From: Brevibacillus_D fluminis_A | Lineage (GTDB): Bacteria; Bacillota; Bacilli; Brevibacillales; Brevibacillaceae | NCBI RefSeq assembly: GCF_052072235.1 | Contig: NZ_CM125436.1 | Coordinates: 5,512,001-5,576,000, forward strand | DNA length: 64,000 bases | Direction of reading: 5' to 3' | In this document: in pieces, positions 17,576-25,683 of the stretch | How positions within the stretch are numbered: position 1 is the first letter of the stretch | Layout: each line of letters opens with the position of its first letter | The notes under the pieces: generated by a model | Told to the model about the DNA's origin: nothing | What the model saw: the letters and a program-made list of their open reading frames with translations, nothing else | Databases searched by the model: none | Made by a program: the position numbers and the translations under genes

Positions 17576-17608
17576 TCCTCCCTGAATTTGTTCCCCCACG
17601 TCCTTGTA
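17576..17608 (-). promoter_or_regulatory. CsrA-binding sites in the hag leader
   Basis: The minus-strand leader contains TACAAGGACGT (17598-17608), close to the CsrA consensus (ACARGGAUGU). A second GGA lies within the Shine-Dalgarno AGGGAGGA (17576-17583), followed by a small AGGA-ATTT-TCCT hairpin. Two GGA motifs about 25 nt apart, one over the SD, mirror the B. subtilis hag leader, where CsrA blocks translation until FliW releases it. Confidence 0.75.
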
Positions 17609-17673
17609 GAGGAAAACTGTTTTGGACAGGCAAATCAATCGCGCGCTTGGCCTGCTCTATCCTTACATTCATT

Positions 17674-17701
17674 ATATCGGAAGAGTGTTCCTGGTTATTT
17701 A
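17674..17701 (-). promoter_or_regulatory. Sigma-D promoter of hag
   Basis: On the minus strand TAAA (17698-17701), 16 bp and TCCGATAT (17674-17681) match the sigma-D consensus. It lies just downstream of the csrA stop. Confidence 0.8.
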
Positions 17702-17708
17702 GTCCTGA

Positions 17709-17972
17709 TTACAATTTTTTTCTATTTTCGACATCAGAAGATTCTTTTTTGTTCACAACCAGTCCTTTTAGCTTTGACAAATCGAGTTTTGATTGAGATG
17801 CTAGCTTATTTTCTTCCTTGATTGTGAGATAGACTTCCTTGCGGTGTACATCCACATTTCGCGGTGCATCGATACCGATTCGAATCGTATCTCCATCTAT
17901 GCCTATGATCTTTATTTCGATGTTGTCACCTATCATGATTGACTCGTTCTTTTTGCGTGATAGCACCAGCAT
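17709..17972 (-). CDS. csrA: Carbon storage regulator / translational repressor CsrA
   Basis: CsrA is an RNA-binding dimer that represses flagellin translation. The sequence MLVLSRKKNESIMIGDNIEI...GIDAPRNVDVHRKEVY is the complete CsrA fold, including RNA-contact Arg/Val-His-Arg residues. A 25-30 residue charged tail makes it 87 residues, slightly longer than usual. It is encoded immediately after fliW (11-bp gap) and before hag, the conserved regulatory trio. Its likely target site is visible in the hag leader. Confidence 0.96.
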   Translation of the reverse strand: MLVLSRKKNESIMIGDNIEIKIIGIDGDTIRIGIDAPRNVDVHRKEVYLTIKEENKLASQSKLDLSKLKGLVVNKKESSDVENRKKL

Positions 17973-17983
17973 CTGAATAGCCC

Positions 17984-18418
17984 CTAACCGTTCGTGACAT
18001 GGATGCCGTTTGGAAACAACGGCTGTTTCACCTGAAATTGATTCAGTACAATTTGTTTTCCCTTCATCGAGCGAATGTTTACGATCAAGGGCGCCTGCAT
18101 GTTGACAGTTGATTCTTCCAATTCATCTCTGAGCACGACAATATTATAAACAACTACATCTTTCTCACTCTCTAACTGAAGCTGTGTAAGTTCGGCACGT
18201 GGAATTTCAAAATGGTAATCTACATAAATAGGGAACGGATTCACAACGATAAAATAGAGGGCGGACCGAACCGATTGCATGATGACAAATTGGGAGTCAT
18301 CTAAAGGCAGAAATACGTATTCGGTCTCCTCCTCAAACCCCGGAATTCCATGGGAAAACGTGACAATCTGTTTCTCTTCAATCTCAATTTCTCCAAATAA
18401 AGGCGTTTGAATTCTCAT
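17984..18418 (-). CDS. fliW: Flagellar assembly factor FliW
   Basis: FliW binds either free flagellin or CsrA, linking flagellin levels to its translation. The 144-residue protein starts MRIQTPLFGEIEIEEKQIV and contains the typical FSHGIPGFEEETEYVFLP segment. It lies upstream of csrA in the same operon, after the YaaR-like gene (17-bp gap). The architecture and order match the partner-switch system known from B. subtilis. Confidence 0.95.
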   Translation of the reverse strand: MRIQTPLFGEIEIEEKQIVTFSHGIPGFEEETEYVFLPLDDSQFVIMQSVRSALYFIVVNPFPIYVDYHFEIPRAELTQLQLESEKDVVVYNIVVLRDELEESTVNMQAPLIVNIRSMKGKQIVLNQFQVKQPLFPNGIHVTNG

Positions 18419-18435
18419 GGAAAGCGACCACCTGT

Positions 18436-18873
18436 CTATGCAAAAATATTAATGAGCAAGCCCTTGATTTCCCCGACCAGATCGAGAATACTCAATCCGC
18501 GGCTTTCCTTCTTCAACACTTCATCTGTTACCTGCAGCAGCTTCTTATCTACTTCCGACAAAATTTTATAAATTTTGGTTCGCCCACGCCTGTTAAAGCC
18601 GCGTCTTTCTTCCAGGGAAATGCCATATTTGACAACATCATTCATCAGTTCTTTCACCAATTGCTTGTAGCGCCGCAAATCTTCTACGGTGCGTGACTCG
18701 GCCAGTATTTTCCCCTGCTCATCAATATCCTGTAACAGCCTCTGGAACTTTTCCTGATTGATTTTTTCACGGCCTTTGGCCATCAGTTCTTGAAAGCTGA
18801 TGCTCTCAAGGGGCTTTTCTTGTTTTGGGCGGAGCTTGTCTAGCCCCATCATACCTATCTTATTGACGTCCAT
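18436..18873 (-). CDS. YaaR family (DUF327) protein
   Basis: This 145-residue helical, basic protein contains SFQELMAKGREKINQEKFQRLLQDIDEQGK and the Arg-rich ERRGFNRRGRTKIYKILSEVDKKL segment characteristic of the YaaR/DUF327 family. The function is unknown. It is the first gene of the yaaR-fliW-csrA run, which suggests a link to flagellin expression. A terminator separates it from the second flagellin upstream. Confidence 0.8.
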   Translation of the reverse strand: MDVNKIGMMGLDKLRPKQEKPLESISFQELMAKGREKINQEKFQRLLQDIDEQGKILAESRTVEDLRRYKQLVKELMNDVVKYGISLEERRGFNRRGRTKIYKILSEVDKKLLQVTDEVLKKESRGLSILDLVGEIKGLLINIFA

Positions 18874-18901
18874 GCGCGTTCACCCGTTTCACGTGGTAAG
18901 T

Positions 18902-18936
18902 AAAAAGAAAAGCCCTTGCGCAAGGGAAGGGCTTTG
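18902..18936 (-). terminator. Terminator after the second flagellin
   Basis: A stem AAAGCCCTT / AAGGGCTTT is followed by TTTCTTTTTA on the minus strand, about 40 bp after the flagellin stop. Confidence 0.85.
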
Positions 18937-18973
18937 GTTTAGCAACAGCTTATCATACTTTCCTAGTAGGTCT

Positions 18974-20995
18974 CTACTGCAAGAGTTGGAGCACGCCCTG
19001 CGGCAATTGATTGGCCTGGGCCAGCATGGCGGTCGCTGCCTGATTAATGATGTTGTTTTTCGTAAAGTTGGTCATCTCTAGTGCCATGTCTGCGTCGCGA
19101 ATCCGCGATTCTGCTGCAGTCAGGTTTTCTTCAGAGACACTCAGGTTACTCTCGGTATATTCCAATCGGTTTTGGTATGCACCCAGCTTGGCGCGAGCGT
19201 TGGAAACGAAGCCGATGGCCTCGTCGTAAATGGTGATCGCCGCTGTCGCATTTTCTTGTGTCGATACGTCGATGCTGTATTCGGAAACCGCATTATTGAC
19301 TCCATCCGATACGTTTTTATTCAAAGATAGTTTTGCCTGAACTTTTCCATCCTGTGACAAAATTGTTCCGCCTGAGGTAATCCCTGAGATGCGCATCGCT
19401 TGCGAGCGAATGTTCGGGATATCGATGACCAATTGCTGCCCGGTGTTCGTTCCAATCTGCATGGCGAGTCCGGAATCTGGGCTTCCTTTAAAAGAGGTTG
19501 CAAAGGTATTGCCCGTCGCACCAGCAGCTTTAGCTGTAATGATCAGTTCACTGCCGCCATCGGAGACGGTCATATCGACATTTGGATAAAAATTGTTGCT
19601 GTTTAGAGAGGAGAGCGCCACGATATTGGAAGCGATGGCGGAAGTATCTTTATATCCTACCCCATCATAAATATCGATGACTTCATCGGCACCTAACGCC
19701 GCTTTTGCTGTCGCTGCATCTGCATATTTGTCATCTTTACTGTCCCAAAAACCGATTTTTTTGCCATCGATTGTAAGAACGTCATCCTGGTGAGGAGTGG
19801 TGGCAATCGTCACGGTTCGCTCCGCTTTTTTAGCTGCAACCTCTGCCACACCACCTGCCAATGTGATAGATCCAGCGTTGGCGAGGTCTGCAGAAGTCAA
19901 AGTCCCCGTGAACGAAATGTCGATTGGACCAAGCCCTTCACTCTTCAATACTTGATTAATTGCATTTTGGACATCGAGGGGGGTTGGAGTAGCAGTTAAA
20001 TTATCCCAGTCACCTGTTACCGTAATAGTACGGCCAGAAAGAGATGCAGTCACCTTATCTTGGCCGCCTGTTAACGTAAAACTCTTCCCATCGAACTCAG
20101 CAGGAGTGTATGTTTTTGCAGGGTCAATACTCAACTTAATGTCATCTAATCCTTTTGCTTGCAACGCTGTGTTGATTGCGTTCTCGACATCAGTAAGTGC
20201 CGCAGGTGCTGTTGTGACGCTTGCATTCCAGTCCCCCGATACCACGATTTCATCCCCTGTCACAATAACGGAAAGTGACGAATCGCTGTCGACAAATTTA
20301 ACTTTGTAATTGTTCAATTGCATGCCTTCATAAGCAGATGTAATCGTCAGATCCCCTGTACTAGCACCAATCGTTCCGGTCACACTCGCCTTCGCTCCAG
20401 GTGAATTGTTATCTACGCCAAATTGAATCTTATATCCATTCAATTGGGTGCTCTTATCTCGAGAATCAATCGTCAATAAACTAGTACCTATGGTCAAGTT
20501 ACCCGATGCCAAAGATCCAGTGATTGCCTCAGTACCTTCTTTCAAGTTTCCAACGTTCGTAATCGTATTGATCGATACAGAACCGTTAAGCAATTTTTTG
20601 GTATTAAACTCAAGCGTATTCCCAATCCGGTTAACCTCAGTGGTCAAAGCATTGATTTCCGCCTGAATGGAATTGCGGTCATCATCGGTATTGCTTCCAT
20701 TGGCTGCCTGTACAGCCAGCTCACGCATACGTTGAAGCATGGAATGCACGGTATCGAGGGCGCCCTCTGCTGTTTGGATTAGGGAAACCCCGTCCATCGC
20801 ATTCCGTTGGGCCATCGCTAACCCACGGATCTGCGTCCGCATTTTTTCCGAAACAGCCAAACCAGCCGCGTCATCGGAAGCACGGTTGATTCTCAATCCA
20901 GACGAGAGCCGCTCTAGGCTTTTCGACACATTGTTCTGGTTTTGCGATAGCTGGCGATATGTATTCAAGGCAGCGATATTATGGTTAATCCTCAT
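18974..20995 (-). CDS. Second flagellin, large variant (673 aa)
   Basis: A full flagellin with conserved D0/D1 ends (MRINHNIAALNTYRQLSQNQ; QLPQGVLQLLQ). The insert of about 350 residues contains modules resembling each other (LNGYKIQFG / LNNYKVKFV; VSGDWNASV / VTGDWDNLT). These point to internal duplication of a surface domain. GGAGGAGG precedes the ATG. It differs from the 852-residue flagellin in its insert, so the filament may be composite or the two may be used under different conditions. Its own fliS paralogue lies 35 bp upstream. Confidence 0.94.
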   Translation of the reverse strand: MRINHNIAALNTYRQLSQNQNNVSKSLERLSSGLRINRASDDAAGLAVSEKMRTQIRGLAMAQRNAMDGVSLIQTAEGALDTVHSMLQRMRELAVQAANGSNTDDDRNSIQAEINALTTEVNRIGNTLEFNTKKLLNGSVSINTITNVGNLKEGTEAITGSLASGNLTIGTSLLTIDSRDKSTQLNGYKIQFGVDNNSPGAKASVTGTIGASTGDLTITSAYEGMQLNNYKVKFVDSDSSLSVIVTGDEIVVSGDWNASVTTAPAALTDVENAINTALQAKGLDDIKLSIDPAKTYTPAEFDGKSFTLTGGQDKVTASLSGRTITVTGDWDNLTATPTPLDVQNAINQVLKSEGLGPIDISFTGTLTSADLANAGSITLAGGVAEVAAKKAERTVTIATTPHQDDVLTIDGKKIGFWDSKDDKYADAATAKAALGADEVIDIYDGVGYKDTSAIASNIVALSSLNSNNFYPNVDMTVSDGGSELIITAKAAGATGNTFATSFKGSPDSGLAMQIGTNTGQQLVIDIPNIRSQAMRISGITSGGTILSQDGKVQAKLSLNKNVSDGVNNAVSEYSIDVSTQENATAAITIYDEAIGFVSNARAKLGAYQNRLEYTESNLSVSEENLTAAESRIRDADMALEMTNFTKNNIINQAATAMLAQANQLPQGVLQLLQ

Positions 20996-21030
20996 CTTCT
21001 GGTAAACCTCCTCCGCGATTGCGAATGTTT

Positions 21031-21483
21031 CTATTCTTTCCGATCAACGCTCAGCTCCAAATCAAAGAGATCTTGGTCATAAGCATTGATTCTCCGTTTC
21101 ACTGTATTTGCTGCCGCAGGCTGCGCTTGCGCTTTGTGCATCGCTTCCTTCCAGGCATCTATAATTTGCTTAAGCAGTTGCTGGACCTCTTCGATTTTCG
21201 CAACGTCTTTCTGCATGTTCGCTTCGATGATCCGGTCCGCCATGTAATTGTAGATGTGCTCCAATTGATCGGCAATGATTCCTGCCTCGTAATTAATGCC
21301 CACACCAAGCCGATGCAGGATATCATTGCAGCGCTGCAAGAACAGGTTGGCGTCTGTCAGCCGCTCTCCATGGATCGCATCAGAGGCGCGTACCAGGTTC
21401 TTCTGCAACGCCTCATACAATAGCAGGGTCAGCTCCTGCGATGTCATTTGATACAGGCTTTCTTCTGTAATCGGATTGCTCAC
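21031..21483 (-). CDS. Second FliS-like flagellin chaperone
   Basis: This 150-residue helical protein has the FliS pattern: MTSQELTLLLYEALQKNLVRASDAI and IYNYMADRIIEANMQKDV. A C-terminal extension (about 25 residues) is not seen in the other fliS. Its stop lies 35 bp before the second flagellin start, so it is probably dedicated to that flagellin. It is clearly diverged from the copy at 11568-11945. Confidence 0.85.
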   Translation of the reverse strand: MSNPITEESLYQMTSQELTLLLYEALQKNLVRASDAIHGERLTDANLFLQRCNDILHRLGVGINYEAGIIADQLEHIYNYMADRIIEANMQKDVAKIEEVQQLLKQIIDAWKEAMHKAQAQPAAANTVKRRINAYDQDLFDLELSVDRKE

Positions 21484-21546
21484 GGTTTTCCCCCCTGCTA
21501 CTTCCTTCTCTTTCTTATATCGGGCAAAGCTATGCCTGCCTTTACA

Positions 21547-21846
21547 TCAATATCGATGGTTTTCCATTTCCTCCAGCATAAGGAGAATTTCGGCGATGAC
21601 CGAGTAGAGTTGGGGCGGGACGTTGTCACCCAAATCCATATCGATCAATGCCCCGATCAACGAAGAATCTTGCTGCAGCGGTATGTCATGCTGTCTGGCC
21701 ATGGAAATGATCTTGTCCGCGATAGCGCCGCGTCCCTGCGCAACAACGGTAGGTGCCCGATCGGTTGCGGAGTCATAACGGATGACGGCTGCAGAAGGAC
21801 CGTTTAGCTCGTTTTTTCGCTTCTGGTTAAAAAACTTGTGATTCAT
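21547..21846 (-). CDS. ylqH: FlhB C-terminal-domain-like protein (YlqH/FlhX type)
   Basis: This 99-residue protein corresponds to the cytoplasmic C-terminal domain of FlhB/EscU without the membrane part: AAVIRYDSATDRAPTVVAQGRGAIADKIISMARQ. The autocleavage motif NPTH of FlhB is replaced here (no NPTH is present). It overlaps the end of the upstream hook-length-like gene by 4 bp (ATGA), the same pairing as ylqG-ylqH in B. subtilis. A role in flagellar export switching is plausible but unproven. Confidence 0.85.
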   Translation of the reverse strand: MNHKFFNQKRKNELNGPSAAVIRYDSATDRAPTVVAQGRGAIADKIISMARQHDIPLQQDSSLIGALIDMDLGDNVPPQLYSVIAEILLMLEEMENHRY

Positions 21847-24029
21847 GCCTTGAAATCAAATCCTTTCTGTCCCGTCACGAATCGCGCAATATCGGTGCCT
21901 GATTTTTCGGCCGGCTTCTCCTCGACACTTGGCTTCGCTGACTCCTGTGTCAGCTTGTCAAATTGCACATTCGTGATGTTATAGCCGATCTCTTTCAAAC
22001 GATCTCGGCATTTATCAACCAAAGGCTGCATCGTTTCCTTGAAATTCGGTGAATCATTCCGAATGGATACAGACAGATTGCGGCTGACCGCGGTCAGCAT
22101 GATGCCCGTTTCACCGAGTTTTTTCGTGTCGAGCAAAAAGTAGCAGCTGCAGTTTTCCCAGTCGATCTTTTCTCCCTCTTTACGGCCGTTGACAAACACT
22201 TTGACATCCTCAACCTTGGCTCCGAGCATCACAGGGAGATTAAAGAAGAGAGACTGCATGCTTGACTGTGTATCATTTTTATTCAATATTTGCTGGCCGG
22301 TCAGGTTCATAAACGCTTTATCGATCGGCTGATCGCCGATTCGTTGGGAAGCGATGTCGCCTTGCTGCTTCATGATTTGCAGCATTGTTGCCTTGAGGTT
22401 TTTTTGCAACTCCTGCGGTTCGACCTGATCTTTATTCAGGACAACCGCCTGCGCAACCTCACTTTCATGATTTAGCCCCAGCGACCGCATGAATTCAAAC
22501 GTAGATCGTGCTGAAGCGTGCTCTGGGGAAAAGGCACGTGTCAGTTGCTCCGTTTGCAACGAGAGCTTCTGCCCATCTGACACACCGCCTTGAAAAATGC
22601 TGTCTGCCGTTAGGAAATGCTGGACGCGTGTGATCGTCGGCTTGAAATTCAGCTTATCCAAACTTTGCTTCACATCATTAACCAGCTGTGCTGCCTGTTC
22701 GTTATCCCCTTGTGCCAGTAGCTTGCGGGCCTGGCTCAACTGACCACTCGCACCCATCAGCGTTTTTTCCATGCTCATATCGGTAAACATGGTGATATCG
22801 CTTTTTAAAATGGTGCGGTCCAGCATGTCGATCGTCGATTCAAGCAGCGGTTTTACCTGTGGCAAAACGTTGATGCGGGCTGTCGGGATGCTTTTCTCCA
22901 AATTGTCGAGGTTGCGGACGATCTCACGCTTTACGGCCTTGAAATCTTCTGCTGCCTCGCCTAATCGCCGGGTGATTTGCGTGATGAGTATGTCTTTGCT
23001 GTTTGCCCCAACAGCTTGCATAGCTTCGTTCTGCAAATAGTTTTGGCTTTGGGAAGGCGTAGTGTCGTCTATGGCGTTGTCTTGTTCTACTTTGGCCTTA
23101 GTAGGTACAGGGTCGGATTCTGCTGAAAGTTTGTCGATTGCCGTATCGAGAGCCTTTGCCAGCACATTTCTACCAATATGCGAGCGCCCCATCTCTTGGA
23201 ACTGCTCTGCTTCTACAATTGCCTTTTGTAGTGGTCTTTTGATCTCCTCTCCCAAATTTGGAAGGGTGGCAATACTTTTTTTCACCTGGACAATCGCTTT
23301 ATTGAGATTAGGCTCTCTCGTGACAAGTTGTTTGAATGTATTGAGATCAGCCAGCGTTTGCTTCGTTGAATTTGTACTCGTATTGGTGGTAGATAATTGG
23401 GTGCTTTCAAGCGCATCCATGAGAGTTCCGGGCGTTTGGGTATCTTGCGATTTTACGCTGTCTCCGGAAGGCTGCAATTGTTGAAGCAAGCTTTTCAGCC
23501 CCGCACCGTTCAACGCCTCATTTACGGCCTGCAATGTCGTCATCGTAATGGGGGCCTGTTTATTCAGTAATGCCTGTATGGCATCCAGCTTTTGCCCAAC
23601 CGTACCTGCACCTTTTTCCATAAACAGCTTCAGCTGCCCCAAAATCGATTTATCGATTGGCAGTCCTTGTCCCATGACCAGTGAGACCGCCATTTTTAAA
23701 TCGTTTGTGGGGGTTTCCCCCAAGCCTCTTATCACTCTGGCGGCATCTGGTGATTGCGACTGCGCTCCGCCATTTCCAGAGGAGTCAGGCATTACCTTGA
23801 CACTCGGCAGCTTCCCATCTGTGTCGGTTACTTGCAGGGTAACGTTATCTCCTTTGGATACGTTGCCATCAACTTTCACCTGCATGCTTTTTCCTTTTAT
23901 TTGTACGATCGCTTCATTATTCGGCAGTTTTTCCTTGACCGTGGCTTTTACAACTTCTCCTTCTTGCAAGTCGGCCGGTTGATCATTGCGCTGTACCTGA
24001 TTCGGATTTGAGGAATTGTTTACTTTCAT
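21843..24029 (-). CDS. ylqG: Hook-length-control-like protein (YlqG/FliK-like)
   Basis: This 728-residue protein begins MKVNNSSNPNQVQRNDQPA behind GGGAGG. The N-terminal 100 residues form a beta-rich EGEVVKATVKEKLPNNEAIVQIKG domain. A long Gln/Asn/Lys-rich helical middle follows. The C-terminal 100 residues resemble the FliK C-terminal domain (FFNLPVMLG ... YFLLDTKKLGETGIMLTAVSR). It is translationally coupled to ylqH. An exact sigma-D -10 (GCCGATAT) lies about 50 bp upstream. An ATG 14 codons further up is rejected for lack of an SD. Confidence 0.8.
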   Translation of the reverse strand: MKVNNSSNPNQVQRNDQPADLQEGEVVKATVKEKLPNNEAIVQIKGKSMQVKVDGNVSKGDNVTLQVTDTDGKLPSVKVMPDSSGNGGAQSQSPDAARVIRGLGETPTNDLKMAVSLVMGQGLPIDKSILGQLKLFMEKGAGTVGQKLDAIQALLNKQAPITMTTLQAVNEALNGAGLKSLLQQLQPSGDSVKSQDTQTPGTLMDALESTQLSTTNTSTNSTKQTLADLNTFKQLVTREPNLNKAIVQVKKSIATLPNLGEEIKRPLQKAIVEAEQFQEMGRSHIGRNVLAKALDTAIDKLSAESDPVPTKAKVEQDNAIDDTTPSQSQNYLQNEAMQAVGANSKDILITQITRRLGEAAEDFKAVKREIVRNLDNLEKSIPTARINVLPQVKPLLESTIDMLDRTILKSDITMFTDMSMEKTLMGASGQLSQARKLLAQGDNEQAAQLVNDVKQSLDKLNFKPTITRVQHFLTADSIFQGGVSDGQKLSLQTEQLTRAFSPEHASARSTFEFMRSLGLNHESEVAQAVVLNKDQVEPQELQKNLKATMLQIMKQQGDIASQRIGDQPIDKAFMNLTGQQILNKNDTQSSMQSLFFNLPVMLGAKVEDVKVFVNGRKEGEKIDWENCSCYFLLDTKKLGETGIMLTAVSRNLSVSIRNDSPNFKETMQPLVDKCRDRLKEIGYNITNVQFDKLTQESAKPSVEEKPAEKSGTDIARFVTGQKGFDFKA

Positions 24030-24075
24030 GTTTTGACCTCCCAAACACTTCAGAGCCGTGCATTCATTCACTATT

Positions 24076-24083
24076 TGTTATAT
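24076..24083 (-). promoter_or_regulatory. Sigma-D -10 element upstream of ylqG
   Basis: GCCGATAT on the minus strand is a perfect sigma-D -10. The -35 region (TTAC/TTGA) is a poor match, so this is only probable. Confidence 0.5.
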
Positions 24084-24104
24084 CGGCATAAAAAGGTTTT
24101 CAAG

Positions 24105-24128
24105 TAAGAAAAAAGACACCTCTATGGG
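24105..24128 (-). terminator. Terminator after yviE
   Basis: A stem GACACC(C) / GGGTGTC around CATAGA is followed by TTTTTTCTTAC on the minus strand. It marks the end of the flgM-yviE operon. Confidence 0.88.
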
Positions 24129-24151
24129 TGTCATCATTTTGAATGCTGCCT

Positions 24152-24724
24152 TTATAATCCTTGGTCGAGATTCCCGCCAACCACATCGATGGTCAGGCTA
24201 TTTTTTTGCCGAACATAGACATCAACCTTGCCTGGTGTATAGTTTATCTCCGGCTTGTGGATCTCCGGATTCATCTTCACACCATTCACTTTCCAGTTTA
24301 TTTGAGGCTCAGCTTTTTGATAGGAAATTGTGATCCCATCTGATGTCCAATCTGCCTGAAGCACATTGGTGTTTGTATAAATTCCGTCGTTTTGCGCTGC
24401 AATCTGGGCAATCTTGTTCCCTTTTTTCTCAATATGCCGCATCTGATCGCCTTCCTGGCTTATCTTGGCGATTGCTTGCAGCGCTTTTTGACGGCCGAGT
24501 GAAGCATACTCACGGTTACGCCTTAAAATCCCCTTCAAATCCAGCTGCGCCCTAGCCTCTGTTGTATCGATTTTGAGAACACCCAGGGACTGTTTGATAT
24601 GGAGTTCAGCAGGCTCCTGATGCATGTTCAGCTCGGCCTGCGGCTGCTTGATCTCCTGTACGCCTCGATCTGTTTGCAGACCGATTTGGGCATAGGTTTG
24701 TTCCATGCGGATTTGCGCAAGCAT
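24152..24724 (-). CDS. yviE: YviE family (DUF6470-like) protein
   Basis: This 190-residue protein follows flgL by 26 bp, exactly where yviE lies in B. subtilis. Features seen: an N-terminal QIRMEQTYAQIGLQTDRG segment, repeated Gln/Glu-rich strands (AELNMHQEPAELHIKQ), and a C-terminal beta region (EPQINWKVNGVKMNPEIHKPEINYTPGKVDV). It has no signal peptide. The function is unknown. The call relies on synteny and on the characteristic start. Confidence 0.75.
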   Translation of the reverse strand: MLAQIRMEQTYAQIGLQTDRGVQEIKQPQAELNMHQEPAELHIKQSLGVLKIDTTEARAQLDLKGILRRNREYASLGRQKALQAIAKISQEGDQMRHIEKKGNKIAQIAAQNDGIYTNTNVLQADWTSDGITISYQKAEPQINWKVNGVKMNPEIHKPEINYTPGKVDVYVRQKNSLTIDVVGGNLDQGL

Positions 24725-24750
24725 ATGCGTACTCTCCCCTCAAGCCGCCG

Positions 24751-25641
24751 CTATCTCAGAAAGTCCATCAAGCTCGGTTGGATGATACGAGCCCCAGCTC
24801 CCAAAGCCGCACTGTGCACGTTCTCCTGCGTTTTCAGGTTGGTAATAACGCTCGCTATATCTGCATCCTCGTTATCCGACATCAGCTTGTTCACGTTGAC
24901 TTCCTCATTCTGCAACCGATCGCTGATCAATTCAATCCGGTTCACCCGCGCCCCCAGCGAGGCACGCTGGGCGTTCAGGTTGTCCTCTTGCTGCTGGATG
25001 TCTGTGATGTAACTCGTCACATCCTTACCCTCTTTTAATTGGGCAGAGATGGTATCAAGAAGCTTGAAAACGTTTTTGTCGTTGGATGGATAATTAAAAA
25101 GAGCCTGTCCGCTTACATTGATCGGCAAAAAAACATTTTTATTCATTTCCAATCGGATTTCCGCGTTATTCGTGCTGACAAAATCGCCTTGCTCATAGCT
25201 GTAAGGCGGATTTTGTGTATCGGTTCCGGCAAAAATATAGCGTCCGCCAACCGTCTGATTGGCAATATTACCCATCTGTTCTTTGATCTGGTCAATCTCT
25301 TCCGCAATTGCCTTCAAAGAGTCGCTGTTCAATGAGACGTTGCCTGAATAGACAGCCAGTTCATTTACACGTTTCATAATGCTCGTTTGCTCATCCATCG
25401 CCTTGTCAGCTAACTCCATCCAAGATGTCGCTTCGTTGACATTGCGCTGAAATTGAGCATTCTCCACCAAAGAAGACCGATAAAACATCCCTCTTGTCGC
25501 CACGACCGGGTCGTCAGATGGTCTTGCTATTTTTTTCCCTGAGGAGAGCTGCTCCTGATACTTGTCCATGCTGCCCATCGAGTTGGACAGATTGCGCAGC
25601 ATGTGGCTATTCAGCATATTTTGTGTAACGCGAATTGCCAT
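24751..25641 (-). CDS. flgL: Flagellar hook-associated protein 3
   Basis: FlgL joins the hook to the filament. The 296-residue protein has the flagellin-like N-terminus MAIRVTQNMLNSHMLRNLSNS, with LSSGKKIARPSDDPVVATR. The C-terminal helix contains RASLGARVNRIELISDRLQNE. The middle is compact, as usual for FlgL. It lies in the flgM-flgN-flgK-flgL run, 42 bp after flgK. Confidence 0.95.
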   Translation of the reverse strand: MAIRVTQNMLNSHMLRNLSNSMGSMDKYQEQLSSGKKIARPSDDPVVATRGMFYRSSLVENAQFQRNVNEATSWMELADKAMDEQTSIMKRVNELAVYSGNVSLNSDSLKAIAEEIDQIKEQMGNIANQTVGGRYIFAGTDTQNPPYSYEQGDFVSTNNAEIRLEMNKNVFLPINVSGQALFNYPSNDKNVFKLLDTISAQLKEGKDVTSYITDIQQQEDNLNAQRASLGARVNRIELISDRLQNEEVNVNKLMSDNEDADIASVITNLKTQENVHSAALGAGARIIQPSLMDFLR

Positions 25642-25683
25642 TCGTGCTTACCCCTTTCCGTTCCTATCCTTCGTGACTTATGA

